Source: Mucilaginibacter dorajii
GTDB lineage: Bacteria > Bacteroidota > Bacteroidia > Sphingobacteriales > Sphingobacteriaceae
DNA: 64,000 bases
Reading direction: 5' to 3'
NCBI RefSeq assembly: GCF_024808255.1
Contig: NZ_JANTYS010000008.1
Coordinates: forward strand, 247,812 to 311,811
Shown in pieces: positions 51,232-60,511 of this stretch. Positions within the stretch are counted from its first letter, which is position 1; the number at the start of each line of letters is the position of its first letter. The notes beneath the pieces are model-generated. The model searched no databases. It was not told where the DNA came from and worked only from the letters and a program-made list of their open reading frames with translations. The translations under genes were made by a program, and so were the position numbers.

Positions 51232-53238
51232 TTATTTTTTAGTCCAAACGTTATTGTCGGGATTGTAATCTGGTAATACTTTGTCCGGGTCGTAGGTAAC
51301 AGAATCAATTTCTTCTGTTGATGGATATTTGAATGTCCAGCTGGCATTGCGTTCCCAAATTTCAACAGGTAGTTTCATGCGTTCAACTTTGCCGCTTTTG
51401 GTTTTTATTTCCAAAATAACCGGCATAGCCATTTTACCAAGGTTATCAATGGTGATCATTGCACCTTTGGTAGCGTCGTTATCAACATATTTAACATCGC
51501 TTACGGCAACATCTAAACGCCAGTCGTTAAGGAACCAGCCTCTCCAAAACCATTGCAAGCTTTCGCCCGATGCATTTTCGATAGTACGGAAGAAATCATC
51601 AGGTGTAGGGTGTTTAAATGCCCAACGGTTGATGTAGGTTTTAAACGCGAAATCAAAGCGCTCCGGACCTAAAATTTGCTCGCGCAGCAATACCAAACCT
51701 GCACTTGGTTTTGAGTACAATAAAGTACCTGTATTTCTTTCTTTAAGGTTGGCCGGCTGGCTTAGTATCGGCTCCAAATCTGGCCTGGTAAACAGCGCAC
51801 CTGTTTTGTGCATATCGCCAGGTTTCCTGTAGTACTCGCCGCTATTAAAGTTTTGGGTAGATAGGGTATTGATGAAAGTGTTGAAACCTTCATCCATCCA
51901 ACCATATAGGCGCTCATTTGAGCCAACGATCATCGGGAACCAGGTATGACCAAACTCGTGATCATTTACACCCCAAAGACCGCCTTTTTTTGCAGTATAT
52001 CCGCAAAATACAATGCCAGGATATTCCATACCGCCAACTATACCGGCAACGGCAGTAGCAGCAGGGTAAGGGAACTCAAACCATTTTGAGGAGTTATACT
52101 CAATTGATTTTTTTACATACTCCGTTGAACGTGACCAGGCCTCAGCGCCATCGCTTTCAACTGGGTAGGCAGATATAGCGATAGATTTTTTACCACTTGG
52201 CAGGTCCATTTTAGCAGCATCAACAATAAATGATGCCGATGAAGCCCATGAAGCATCACGCGCGTTTTTGATTTTAAAGTGCCAGGTTAATGTTTTTTTA
52301 CCGGCAGGGCGCGAAGCAGGGTTGGTAACCTCATCTGCCGAGCGGATCACTACAGTTTTTTCGCTGTTAGCAGCTTGTGCCCAACGTTTTTGCTGTTCTG
52401 GGGTATATACTTCGGTCGGGTTTAATAACTCGCCAGAAGCCACCACAATGTGATTTGCGGGAGCGGTAATGCTCAGGTCGAAATCGCCATACTCCAGGTA
52501 AAACTCACCCGGACCGGTGTAAGGCTGGGTGTTCCATCCTAATATTTCGTCATAAACACACATGCGTGGATACCATTGTGCTATAGTGTATATTTTACCG
52601 TTTTTTGATTTTTTATCATCCAGGTAACCCATACGGTCTGATCCGTAATTTGGCGATACAAATGAATATTCAATTTTTAACTTGGTAATGCCACCGTTTG
52701 CAGTAACCTGTTTTGGTAAAAATACCTGCATGCGGGTATCTGTGATCAGGAATTTAGCATCAACAGCTACACCTTTAGCATCAACATATTTTACCGATTT
52801 GATTTTGTAGCCGGCATCAAACGCCTCACCACGGCCCCAGTTACGGCTGCCGGTAGGCGGAACGATAGCGGTACCGCGAGAATCTAACTTAAATAAGTTT
52901 TGATCTAACTGCATCCATAAAAAGCCGAGGTTTTGCGGACTGTTATTAGTATAAGTTAATGTTTCTGAACCGGTGATTTCATTGCTTTGGTCATTCAATG
53001 AAGCTGCCAATGTGTAATCAGCACGGTTTTGCCAGTATTTTGGACCGGGTTGGCCATCAGCCGCACGAAACTCAGTGCCGTTTTTGGTGTAAAACGGAGG
53101 CCCGAAAGTTTCATGATAATTGTAATCAGAAGCAGGAGGTGTAGTGGTAGGAGGAGGGGTTGGGGCTTGCTGGGCGTTACCCACATTAAATGCAAGCACA
53201 CAGGCCATGCTCAAGCCGGCCATCAATTTTAGTTTCAT
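51232..53238 (-). CDS. M1-family metallopeptidase (aminopeptidase N-like), secreted
   Basis: 668 residues from ATG 53238 ([23 protein letters not shown], signal peptide); the frame extends 13 codons further, but the signal peptide fits this start. Mature N-terminus is Pro/Thr-rich. Zinc site: H427-EFG-H431 with E450 in DEGFN, exactly HEXXH-x18-E. The substrate motif is [10 protein letters not shown] in place of GXMEN. The C-terminal domain includes [21 protein letters not shown]1 enzymes remove N-terminal residues from peptides; here probably periplasmic or surface located. A bidirectional terminator follows. Confidence 0.93.
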   Translation of the reverse strand: MKLKLMAGLSMACVLAFNVGNAQQAPTPPPTTTPPASDYNYHETFGPPFYTKNGTEFRAADGQPGPKYWQNRADYTLAASLNDQSNEITGSETLTYTNNSPQNLGFLWMQLDQNLFKLDSRGTAIVPPTGSRNWGRGEAFDAGYKIKSVKYVDAKGVAVDAKFLITDTRMQVFLPKQVTANGGITKLKIEYSFVSPNYGSDRMGYLDDKKSKNGKIYTIAQWYPRMCVYDEILGWNTQPYTGPGEFYLEYGDFDLSITAPANHIVVASGELLNPTEVYTPEQQKRWAQAANSEKTVVIRSADEVTNPASRPAGKKTLTWHFKIKNARDASWASSASFIVDAAKMDLPSGKKSIAISAYPVESDGAEAWSRSTEYVKKSIEYNSSKWFEFPYPAATAVAGIVGGMEYPGIVFCGYTAKKGGLWGVNDHEFGHTWFPMIVGSNERLYGWMDEGFNTFINTLSTQNFNSGEYYRKPGDMHKTGALFTRPDLEPILSQPANLKERNTGTLLYSKPSAGLVLLREQILGPERFDFAFKTYINRWAFKHPTPDDFFRTIENASGESLQWFWRGWFLNDWRLDVAVSDVKYVDNDATKGAMITIDNLGKMAMPVILEIKTKSGKVERMKLPVEIWERNASWTFKYPSTEEIDSVTYDPDKVLPDYNPDNNVWTKK

Positions 53239-53442
53239 ATCAGTCAATTTTTGAATATACAAAGCAAGTATACGCAAAAATGCCTTTTTATATTACTGGT
53301 AAAATGATTGTTACGCTTTTATTAATTAGTGAGTTAGCGAATTGGTGAATTAGTGATTGATTTGGTAATGGTCTATCAATCAGGTGGATTTTATTGGATG
53401 GGAGGTAGTGTTTTGTAAGGCGCTTGGGAAATTAAATGCGAA

Positions 53443-53599
53443 CGATAGGAGGCACCTACCGGAGCCAAATCGTTGCCTTTTATTTTTCCTATAAACACGG
53501 GGCTACGCTGTAGCCCGAAAAGCAAAATGGCTCCGTAGGTGCCCCGTGTTTATAGCGAAAAACGCTTTGTTTTTTGGCTCCGTTAGGTGCCTCCTATCG
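53443..53599. repeat. Complex palindrome built from three GGCTCCG-TAGGTGCC words
   Basis: Outer arms 53443-53469 and 53573-53599 (GATAGGAGGCACCTACCGG against its inverse, one indel). Inner arms ATAAACACGGGGC / GCCCCGTGTTTAT (53491-53503, 53541-53553), a central GGCTAC-GCT-GTAGCC hairpin, and a third GGCTCCGTAGGTGCC at 53529-53543. It fills much of the 399-bp gap between the M1 promoter and the Spx/ArsC-like gene. Confidence 0.75.
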
Positions 53600-53637
53600 A
53601 AAACTTTTTTTTGTATCCTGGATATTTTCGCAGTTTC

Positions 53638-53985
53638 CTACTTCAAAAAATGATCGGCATAAACCTTTTCGTCAAAGCCAAAAAACAGGAAGCCATTATC
53701 TTCAATAACCGGGCGTTTGATCATGCTGGTTTTCTGTTGCAGTAGTTGTAAGGCGTCGGTATTGGTTTTAACGCTTTCTTTAACGGCGGGGTCAAGCTGT
53801 TTCCAGGTGAGGCCTTGTTTGTTCAAAAACTTTTCGTAACCGGCTTTGGTATCCCATTCCTGCAATTTTTCGGTGCTTACGCCCAGCTTTTTAAAATCCT
53901 GGAAATCGTAATCAACGTGGTTGGCTTTAAGCCAGTCGAGCGCTTTTTTTACTGTATTGCAATTGGTAATTCCGTAAACTTTCAT
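53638..53985 (-). CDS. ArsC/Spx-fold protein (YffB-like)
   Basis: 115 residues from ATG 53985 (MKVYGITNCNTVKKALDWL); the 10-codon extension upstream is rejected. It has a thioredoxin-like fold of the ArsC/Spx/YffB family with only one cysteine in the active-site turn, C9 in TNCNTVKK. The following DYDFQDFKKLGVSTEKLQEW and KRPVIEDNGFLFFGFDEKVY are family landmarks. True arsenate reductases have a C-x5-R pattern, so arsenate reduction is unlikely; a YffB-like thiol function or Spx-like regulation is more plausible. Monocistronic. Confidence 0.85.
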   Translation of the reverse strand: MKVYGITNCNTVKKALDWLKANHVDYDFQDFKKLGVSTEKLQEWDTKAGYEKFLNKQGLTWKQLDPAVKESVKTNTDALQLLQQKTSMIKRPVIEDNGFLFFGFDEKVYADHFLK

Positions 53986-54313
53986 GGTGTAGTTAATTTT
54001 TGATGAACGTCCCAAAATTAAACTTTTGCAGGTTTATTTTATGTAAAATAATAAATCTTACGGGGGCAAACGCATCTAAAGTGGGTTAACATAACTTAAC
54101 ACATTTCAGATATAATATATTGTAAATATTTGATAATCAATATGTTGAATTTTAACAAGGTTAACACTAAAATGTGTATCCCGCAATTTAGGCGCATCCA
54201 AATATTTGTGCCTGTTGTTGGCCAATATAAGTCCATTCAATGCCTGGATCATTTAACCAGGACCAAGGAATAAAAACAAGGTATCGTTTGATGCTGCGTT
54301 TGCCCGGTAAACC
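53986..54313. other. 328-bp intergenic region
   Basis: AT-rich, with CCTGG...CCAGG (54243-54261) as the only clear hairpin, about 50 bp beyond the 3' end of the SDR gene. Words GTTAACATAACTTAACAC and GTTAACACTAAAATG (54083-54177) are reminiscent of an upstream regulatory region of the Spx/ArsC-like gene. No gene seen. Confidence 0.4.
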
Positions 54314-55030
54314 TCACATCCGGTTATACAAAAAGCCAGGCAAATGCTTAATGATAAACGCGATAAGCCGCCACCGTTTGGTTATATAAACCACCTTACA
54401 CTTGCTTTCAATAGCCCTGTAAATTTGTAATGCCGCTTTTTTTGGCGATGCGACCCAGAACAGACCTTCGCCTTTAGCCATTGGTGTATCCACAAAACCG
54501 GGACGGGCATCAGTGATAAATATTGGAAGCTTAAGATTAACCGCCTTTTGCCTTAATCCCTGTAAATAATTAATTTGATATGCCTTTGATGCATTATAAG
54601 CCGGCGCATGCCGCCCACCACGGAGGCCTGCAATAGAAGTGATGGCAGCCAAATGTCCTGATTTTTGCTGCTCAAAAAAATTAAAAGCCCAGTCGGCAAC
54701 AGCAGTAAAGCCGGTTACATTCACGGCATTGGTTTGGTTCTCTATTTGGGGATCAAGGGATGGATTTAAATCGCCGGTGCCCGAGCTTATGATCAGCAGG
54801 TCAAGCCCGCCTAACTCATTCACCAGCTTTGTTAAATTTTGCGGCATGGTGTTGATATCGGTAACATCAAAAACGGATGCTACAAACTTGCCAGGTTTTA
54901 ACTCTTGTAGTTCTGCTAATAATTCGCTGCGCCTGCCGGTTATGCCCACCTGGTAATTGTTGTTGGCCAGTAAAATGGCCAACTCTTTGCCAATCCCGGA
55001 TGTAGCGCCAACAACTATCGCTTTTTTCAT
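54314..55030 (-). CDS. SDR-family oxidoreductase
   Basis: 238 residues from ATG 55030 (MKKAIVVGATSGIGKELAIL). The frame is open to 55096, but this would overlap the upstream barrel gene by 47 bases and has no start signal. NAD(P) is bound at GATSGIG, with a basic GRR after beta-2 suggesting NADP(H). Catalytic Ser region AITSIAGLRGG and YNASKAY (YxxxK) are present. The C-terminal RWRLIAFIIKHLPGFLYNRM is amphipathic and may associate with the membrane. It follows the TonB-type gene after 19 bp; the substrate is unknown. Confidence 0.88.
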   Translation of the reverse strand: MKKAIVVGATSGIGKELAILLANNNYQVGITGRRSELLAELQELKPGKFVASVFDVTDINTMPQNLTKLVNELGGLDLLIISSGTGDLNPSLDPQIENQTNAVNVTGFTAVADWAFNFFEQQKSGHLAAITSIAGLRGGRHAPAYNASKAYQINYLQGLRQKAVNLKLPIFITDARPGFVDTPMAKGEGLFWVASPKKAALQIYRAIESKCKVVYITKRWRLIAFIIKHLPGFLYNRM

Positions 55031-55049
55031 GGTTTCAATATAGCTATAT

Positions 55050-57515
55050 CTATTGGTTTCCGCCGCCGCTTTTGCTGCCGCCGCCTTTGGTGTCATCGTT
55101 ATTGATGCCGCGCTGGTTTTTCTTAATCTCGCTGTTCAACTTACCAAATTTATAGTTTAGCCTGATAGCGAAGTTGCGATAAGGATTTGTGCCACTATAA
55201 CTATTATAAAAATCGACGGTTTTAGTGTAACCTGTGTAGGTGCGGTATTTACTGTAAGGGTTGTTAGATACCAGCGATACCGTGAACTTTTTATTGAAAA
55301 ACTCTTTTGAAAGCACGTATGAGTTAAATATAAACGCGCTTGATTTACCTTGTAAAGCTACATCGCCGCTAAAGAAACCGGCATCAAGGGCCAGGCGGTA
55401 ACCGCCGTTAAATTTGTAGGCCAGGTTTCCAAACGCGTTGCCTGTGTAACCCTGGTTGGTATAAAACTTACCATTATAGGTTCCCTTAAGCCAGATGTGC
55501 GAGATCTGCCCGTTTATACTGAATGTAAATTGCTTGGTGATATTAAAGTTGGTGTTCAAATTCAAACCCAAAGTTTTGTTGCTGCCCAGGTTTTGATATG
55601 AGGTATAAGTAACCGTATCCAGTTTATTTGACGATGTTTTATCAATCTGAAAATTACTGATCTGCTGAATGGAGTTATTGGAGAACGCGTAGCTTAAACC
55701 AGCGTTGATAGATCCCTTGGAGAAATTGCTGTAAGTAAACTCAAAAGTATTGTTGAGTTCGGGGCGCAAATCCGGGTTACCTGTTGTGATAAATTTAGGG
55801 TTCGACCGATCTACAAAAGGGTTAAGCTGGTAAATACCCGGGCGCTGGATGCGTTGTGTAAAACCAAAATTAAAGCTGCTGGTTTTAAAACTGCGTTGTA
55901 TAGATACCGATGGAATAAGGTTGTTGTATCCTCTATCTAACGGTGTGCCTGCAAAGTCGGCACTGATTTGGGTATGTTCCAGGCGCAGGCCGGCTTTGGC
56001 CGTCCATTTGGTAAATTTTATCTGGTACGAGTTGTAGGCGCTGTATACATCCTGGTGATAATTGAATTTATTGGTTTGAGCAGTGTCAGATAAGTATTCG
56101 CCGGTGTTATTGTCCAGGTTTTCGCGTTGGAAATCATTGAAATTGTTACGTAAAATTACCTTACCACCCGCTTCCAGTGTGAGTTTTTTAAAGGGGTATA
56201 CATAATCTAACTGAAAGGTATGCTCCCTGCTACCCGGGTTATTGTATTGACGAAAGTCGGGATTATTCAATGCATCAAAATTAACCCTGTCGGTAAAAAC
56301 GTTGCTGGTATATTGGTTGCTTGGCCCGTAGCTGTATTTATAGGATGCGGTAAGCAACTCATCTTTAATGTTTTTAAAACCCAACTGGTAGTTAACAGAT
56401 ATATCTGTACCCTGATCGTGGTTAGTGCCGTCAGATGTGCCGGTATATGATTGGCTCACCGCCCCGGTTTTATCTGTTTGCTTAGTGTACTGTACGCTGT
56501 TTTGATTAAAGTTACCACGAAACAGCTCAAATGATGCGGTTAATAAGTTCAAAGTATCTATTTCATAGCTCAATTCGGCATTAGCGTATTTGTATTTGCC
56601 GCCAAAAGAGCCTGTACTGTTTTGCGCTAAAATTGATTGCGTAGCAAATTGCGTTTGCGAACTTTGATTGCTGTTGTTTACCTTATTCTGATTGCCAAAA
56701 CCGGCATAACCTGATAGACCGAACTTGCCTTGTTTAACTGTTGCGTTGAGGTTGTAACCTGGTCCCCAGATGCTGTTGTAGCGCATATTTACACTGCCGT
56801 TATAGCCCTGGTCCGCATTTTTTTTGGTGATGATGTTGATGATACCCGATAACCCCTCTGCATCATATTTTGCCGGTGGCGTGGTGATCACCTCTATTTT
56901 TTCAATATTGGTGGCCGGCATCGCCTTCAGCACATCCGATGGATTTTTTGCCATCAAGGCCGATTCCTTGCCATTTATGAGGATCTTGTAGTTGCCGCTC
57001 CCTTTTAGTTTGATCTTATCGTCGCCATCTACAGCCAAAAGCGGCACTTTACGCATCATATCCAGGGCAGATATCGCTTTGCTTTCCGGATCGGCGGTTA
57101 CATCGTAGGTTAGCCGGTCAACCTCCTGTTTCATCACAGGCCTTACGGCAGTAATGTTTACCTCACCCAGTTGCTTACTGGAAGCCGATATATAGATCCT
57201 TCCTAAATCAGTTATATTACCACTTAGTTTAACAGGAATGGTTTTAGATGCATAGCCTACAAAAGCCACTGCTAACTGATACGTTTTACCTTCAGCGGCT
57301 TTCAATTCAAAACTGCCATCGTCCTTAGTTAAACCACTTTTTACGGATGTTTTGGTTGCGGCATCCTGCAAAACAACGGTAACATATCCCAGGGGCTTAT
57401 TAACTGCCGAATCAATAACTATACCTTTAACAGTAACGTTATTTATAGCGGGAGTTTGAGCTAATGCTAAAACGGAGAAGTAACAGCTAACGAGGGTGAG
57501 TAAAAATTGCTTCAT
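55050..57515 (-). CDS. TonB-dependent-receptor-like outer-membrane beta-barrel protein
   Basis: 821 residues. Signal peptide 1-19 (LLTLVSCYFSVLALAQ). Residues ~25-110 are a carboxypeptidase-regulatory-like domain (VTVKGIVIDSAVNKPLGYVTVVLQDAATK), ~120-230 a plug-like domain (LDMMRKVPLLAVDGDDKIKLKGSGNYKILINGKESALMAKNP...IEKIEVITTPPAKYDAEGLSGIINIITKK), and the rest the outer-membrane barrel family (OMP_b-brl). The C-terminus is NQRGINNDDTKGGGSKSGGG, a Gly-rich tail after the last strand RNFAIRLNYKFGKL. This group is widespread in Bacteroidota and its ligand is unknown; no SusD-type partner is adjacent. Confidence 0.9.
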   Translation of the reverse strand: MKQFLLTLVSCYFSVLALAQTPAINNVTVKGIVIDSAVNKPLGYVTVVLQDAATKTSVKSGLTKDDGSFELKAAEGKTYQLAVAFVGYASKTIPVKLSGNITDLGRIYISASSKQLGEVNITAVRPVMKQEVDRLTYDVTADPESKAISALDMMRKVPLLAVDGDDKIKLKGSGNYKILINGKESALMAKNPSDVLKAMPATNIEKIEVITTPPAKYDAEGLSGIINIITKKNADQGYNGSVNMRYNSIWGPGYNLNATVKQGKFGLSGYAGFGNQNKVNNSNQSSQTQFATQSILAQNSTGSFGGKYKYANAELSYEIDTLNLLTASFELFRGNFNQNSVQYTKQTDKTGAVSQSYTGTSDGTNHDQGTDISVNYQLGFKNIKDELLTASYKYSYGPSNQYTSNVFTDRVNFDALNNPDFRQYNNPGSREHTFQLDYVYPFKKLTLEAGGKVILRNNFNDFQRENLDNNTGEYLSDTAQTNKFNYHQDVYSAYNSYQIKFTKWTAKAGLRLEHTQISADFAGTPLDRGYNNLIPSVSIQRSFKTSSFNFGFTQRIQRPGIYQLNPFVDRSNPKFITTGNPDLRPELNNTFEFTYSNFSKGSINAGLSYAFSNNSIQQISNFQIDKTSSNKLDTVTYTSYQNLGSNKTLGLNLNTNFNITKQFTFSINGQISHIWLKGTYNGKFYTNQGYTGNAFGNLAYKFNGGYRLALDAGFFSGDVALQGKSSAFIFNSYVLSKEFFNKKFTVSLVSNNPYSKYRTYTGYTKTVDFYNSYSGTNPYRNFAIRLNYKFGKLNSEIKKNQRGINNDDTKGGGSKSGGGNQ

Positions 57516-57618
57516 AAGGTATTTAGGTGATAAGACGCCCTAAGATACCCATGTGTTGCAACAAGGAAAATATATTTAACAATTTTTAACTAATCCGTTA
57601 GTTAACAGCGGGAAAGGT

Positions 57619-58179
57619 TTATTTGTTAAACCTGGTCATGGTCAACTCGGTGCCGATGGTAGCAAAACCCTTGATCATTTCTATCGAGCGATCAATCAAA
57701 GCGGGTAACTCTGGTTTTTCATCCTCGTCAAAACTATTGAGCACGTAGTCAACCTGGCGGCCCTTTGGGAAGTTATCACTAACGCCAAAACGCAGGCGCG
57801 CGTAGTTGTTATGGCCAAGCGTAGCCTCAATGTTTTTTAACCCGTTATGACCGGCAGCGCTGCCTTTAGGTTTAAGGCGCAAGGTGCCTAAGGGCAGGGC
57901 AATGTCATCAACAATAACCAACACATTTTCAACCGGGATCTTCAAATCCTTCATCCAATGGTTAAGGGCTTTACCGCTCAGGTTCATGTAAGTAGTAGGC
58001 TTGATAAGGCAAAGTGTACGGCCTTTAAAAGATACCTCGGTATAATAGGCCAGGCGCATGCTGTAAAATTTTGCACCTTCCTGCTTAGCCAATTCATCCA
58101 GCACCATAAAACCGATATTATGCCTGGTATCAGCATATTCGGGACCAATATTTCCGAGTCCTACTATTAGATATTTCAT
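57619..58179 (-). CDS. pth: Peptidyl-tRNA hydrolase
   Basis: 186 residues. KYLIVGLGNIGPEYADTRHNIGFMVLDELA carries the Pth signature with N-9/N-10-type and catalytic His (TRHNIGF, H20). KPTTYMNLSGKAL, VDDIALPLGTLRLKPKGSAAGHNGLKNIEATLGHNNYARLRFGV are the remaining conserved blocks. The enzyme recycles peptidyl-tRNA released from stalled ribosomes. It lies downstream of rplY on the same strand, an arrangement common in bacteria, though separated here by an inverted repeat and a hairpin. Confidence 0.96.
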   Translation of the reverse strand: MKYLIVGLGNIGPEYADTRHNIGFMVLDELAKQEGAKFYSMRLAYYTEVSFKGRTLCLIKPTTYMNLSGKALNHWMKDLKIPVENVLVIVDDIALPLGTLRLKPKGSAAGHNGLKNIEATLGHNNYARLRFGVSDNFPKGRQVDYVLNSFDEDEKPELPALIDRSIEMIKGFATIGTELTMTRFNK

Positions 58180-58319
58180 GCCCCCTAACCCCCTGAAGGG
58201 GGAATTTTTGATTTACTTATTTATTGCGAAGATATTGCTTTTAACTAAAAACAGCGATAAGTAAACCTATCGCTGTTTTAATTTGTCCCTTTTATTCCCC
58301 CTTTAGGGGGTTAAGGGGC
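58180..58319. repeat. Inverted repeat (CCCCCTGAAGGGGGA family) with internal terminator
   Basis: Arms 58180-58205 (TAACCCCCTGAAGGGGGAAT) and 58294-58319 are inverted with few mismatches. Inside, AAAACAGCGATA (58248-58259) and TATCGCTGTTTT (58268-58279) form a perfect 12-bp hairpin with T runs, a likely terminator after rplY. Same family as 47923-48104. Confidence 0.8.
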
Positions 58320-58321
58320 CA

Positions 58322-58906
58322 TTACTTCTTGCCTGAAGCAGCTTCCTGCTCGGCCTGGCGTAATGCACGTGAAGTTGTTACTGAAACGATAGTATCTTCT
58401 TTGGCATTGGTAATTGTAAGGTTATCTAATTTAATATCAGATACTTTTACAGATTTACCAACTTCCAATTCTTCGATACTTACTTCAATAGCATCTAAGT
58501 GCTGGCTTGGCAATGCTTTGATACGCAGTTTCCTTAGTTTCTGAACTAATTTACCACCCACTTTAACACCTGGAGAAGTTCCTGTTAATTTAACAGGGAT
58601 CTCGATAGTGATTGGCTTTTTCTCGTCAAGCAACAAAAAGTCGATGTGGATGATTTGTTCAGTTAATGGGTGAAACTGAATGTCTTTGATGATAGCTTGT
58701 GATTTAACACCAGCAATGTCAAGATCGATGAAATGAACAACCGGAGTGTAAACTACGGCTCTCAGATCAGCTGCGGACACTGAAAAGTGGGTTTGTGTAG
58801 CCCCACCGTAAAGAACTGCAGGCACTAAGCCTAAGTAACGCAGCTCTTTAGCGTCTCTTTTCCCTACGTTCTCTCTTGGAGAACCGCTAATAGCAATTGA
58901 TTTCAT
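58322..58906 (-). CDS. rplY: 50S ribosomal protein L25 / general stress protein Ctc
   Basis: 194 residues, the long CTC/TL5 form of L25: SGSPRENVGKRDAKELRYLGLVPAVLYGG (5S rRNA-binding domain), then DLDIAGVKSQAIIKDIQFHPLTEQIIHIDFLLLDEKKPI and the C-terminal beta domain (LRKLRIKALPSQHLDAIEVSIEELEVGKSVKVSDIKLDN). The C-terminal tail is Lys/Glu-rich. It binds 5S rRNA in the central protuberance. It lies between prs and pth on the minus strand, a common neighbourhood. Confidence 0.96.
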   Translation of the reverse strand: MKSIAISGSPRENVGKRDAKELRYLGLVPAVLYGGATQTHFSVSAADLRAVVYTPVVHFIDLDIAGVKSQAIIKDIQFHPLTEQIIHIDFLLLDEKKPITIEIPVKLTGTSPGVKVGGKLVQKLRKLRIKALPSQHLDAIEVSIEELEVGKSVKVSDIKLDNLTITNAKEDTIVSVTTSRALRQAEQEAASGKK

Positions 58907-58919
58907 TTGTTTGTATTTA

Positions 58920-59098
58920 TTATTTATTTAAGTTCATGGTTCATAGATCATTGTTCATGGTCTAATCCTCACAAAGTCTTTATTAAGTTCATGGTTTATA
59001 GATCATCGTTCATGGTATCTATGTCCATTCGCTTTTAACGTCGTTAACAGTTCTTCGCCGATGATTTTACTATGAACCATCAACTATGAACTATATGC
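58920..59098. repeat. Low-complexity GTTCATGGTTCATAG words between rplY and prs
   Basis: GTTCATGGTTCATAGATCAT (about 58932) recurs as GTTCATGGTTTATAGATCAT (about 58987), with inverted ATGAACCATCAACTATGAAC near 59072-59092. Same style as the spacers at 34777, 47117 and 40747. Confidence 0.6.
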
Positions 59099-59103
59099 TC
59101 CTA

Positions 59104-60048
59104 TCAATCTACCTTAAACAACTGGCTTATTGAGCCGTGCTCGCTTACGTTGTTTATCGCCTTTGCAAAAAGCTCGGCAGTTGATAATACTTTTATTTTC
59201 GGACTTGGATGTTTCAGCGGGATGGTATCGGTAACTATCAGTTCGGTTAATACCGAGTTTTCGATAGTTTCATACGCTTTGCCCGATAATACAGGGTGGG
59301 TACAAACCGCTCTTACGCTGCGTGCGCCACGCTCCATGATTAGTCCTGCTGCTTTGGCCAGTGTACCGGCCGTATCGCAAATATCGTCTATCAATACAAT
59401 ATCCTGGTCGGTTACATCACCTATCAGGGTCATGCTTTCAATTTCATTTGCACGCTTGCGGCGTTTATCACAAATTACAACCTCGGCATTAAAAAATTTG
59501 GCAAAACCACGTGCCCTGTATGAACCACCCATATCTGGTGATGCAATGGTTAAAGCCTTTAAACCAAGACTTTTAATGTATGGCACAAAAATGATTGAGC
59601 CATCCAGGTGGTCAACCGGGATATCAAAAAAGCCCTGAATTTGCGCTGCGTGCAAATCCATGGTCATGATGCGGTTAATACCTGCGGCAACTAATAAATT
59701 AGCTACCAATTTCGCGCTTATAGCCACGCGGGGCTTATCTTTTCTATCCTGCCGGGCCAAACCGAAGTAAGGTACCACAGCACTTACATAATGTGATGAT
59801 GCACGGCGGGCGGCATCAACCATCATTAGCAATTCCATCAGGTTATCAGTTGGCTGGTGCGTGCTTTGAATCAAAAACACATCACATCCTCTGATCGATT
59901 CATTAAAATGAGGCTGAAATTCGCCGTCACTAAAACGGGAGATAACCACATCGCCCAGTTCCTGGCCATAAGCATCAGCAATTTTATTTGCCAATTCTGT
60001 TGAGCCCGAACCTGAGAATAATTTAACCGGATTAAATTGTAAAGGCAT
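59104..60048 (-). CDS. prs: Ribose-phosphate pyrophosphokinase
   Basis: 314 residues. It makes PRPP from ribose 5-phosphate and ATP. Conserved segments: SDGEFQPHFNESIRGCDVFLIQSTHQPTDNLMELLMMVDAARRASSHYVSAVVPYFGLARQDRKDKPRVAISAKLVANLL (ATP flexible loop), MDLHAAQIQGFFDIPVDHL (signature) and VLIDDICDTAGTLAKAAGLIMERGA (PRPP-binding). Full length. It is upstream of rplY on the same strand and downstream of a tRNA-Gln gene, possibly in one transcription unit with it. Confidence 0.97.
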   Translation of the reverse strand: MPLQFNPVKLFSGSGSTELANKIADAYGQELGDVVISRFSDGEFQPHFNESIRGCDVFLIQSTHQPTDNLMELLMMVDAARRASSHYVSAVVPYFGLARQDRKDKPRVAISAKLVANLLVAAGINRIMTMDLHAAQIQGFFDIPVDHLDGSIIFVPYIKSLGLKALTIASPDMGGSYRARGFAKFFNAEVVICDKRRKRANEIESMTLIGDVTDQDIVLIDDICDTAGTLAKAAGLIMERGARSVRAVCTHPVLSGKAYETIENSVLTELIVTDTIPLKHPSPKIKVLSTAELFAKAINNVSEHGSISQLFKVD

Positions 60049-60225
60049 CTTTTATGATTTTGGATTTGGGATGTTCAATTTTGGATTTAACTGGCCGTCA
60101 ATTTGTTATTATTGACAGGCAAAGCAATTAGTTCTTTTAGTAACCTCCTAAAACACAATTCGGATTTCAATTTTTTAAAACGGAATAAATCCGAAATCAA
60201 AAATTCGAAATCCGAAATTTTATTG

Positions 60226-60296
60226 TTGCCCGACCAGGATTCGAACCTAGACAAACGGTACCAAAAACCGTCGTACTACCATTATACTATCAGGCA
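60226..60296 (-). tRNA. tRNA-Gln (anticodon TTG)
   Basis: On the minus strand the sequence folds as a tRNA: acceptor TGCCTGA / TCGGGCA, D-arm with GGTAGTAC, anticodon stem ACGGT/ACCGT around the loop TTTTGGT (anticodon TTG), T-loop GGTTCGAATCC, and discriminator A. The CCA end is not encoded. It lies about 180 bp upstream of prs. Confidence 0.95.
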
Positions 60297-60436
60297 ATCT
60301 CCTTTGGTTTGTTTTTTACTCCCCGAAAAGGAATGCAAATATAAGACGATTTTTTAACTCTCAAAACAGAATTTAAAAAAAGTATTTTTTTTGTGCAAAG
60401 TGGCTTAAAACGGGTTAAAAAGTGTTAATGGGGCGG

Positions 60437-60474
60437 TTTTGTTTTTAGCATAGGGATAGTTTTTCTTACTTTCG
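60437..60474 (+). promoter_or_regulatory. Possible promoter of the DUF2723 gene
   Basis: TTTTG at 60437-60441 and TACTTTCG at 60467-60474 (one mismatch from TANNTTTG); the spacing of 25 bp is a little long. 37 bp before the ATG. Confidence 0.35.
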
Positions 60475-60511
60475 GGCTACATTAAACCTCTTGCTATCGA
60501 ATTTATCCGAT

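Noticed and set aside
60103..60357. 84-codon plus-strand frame
   Set aside because: It runs through the tRNA-Gln gene on the opposite strand.
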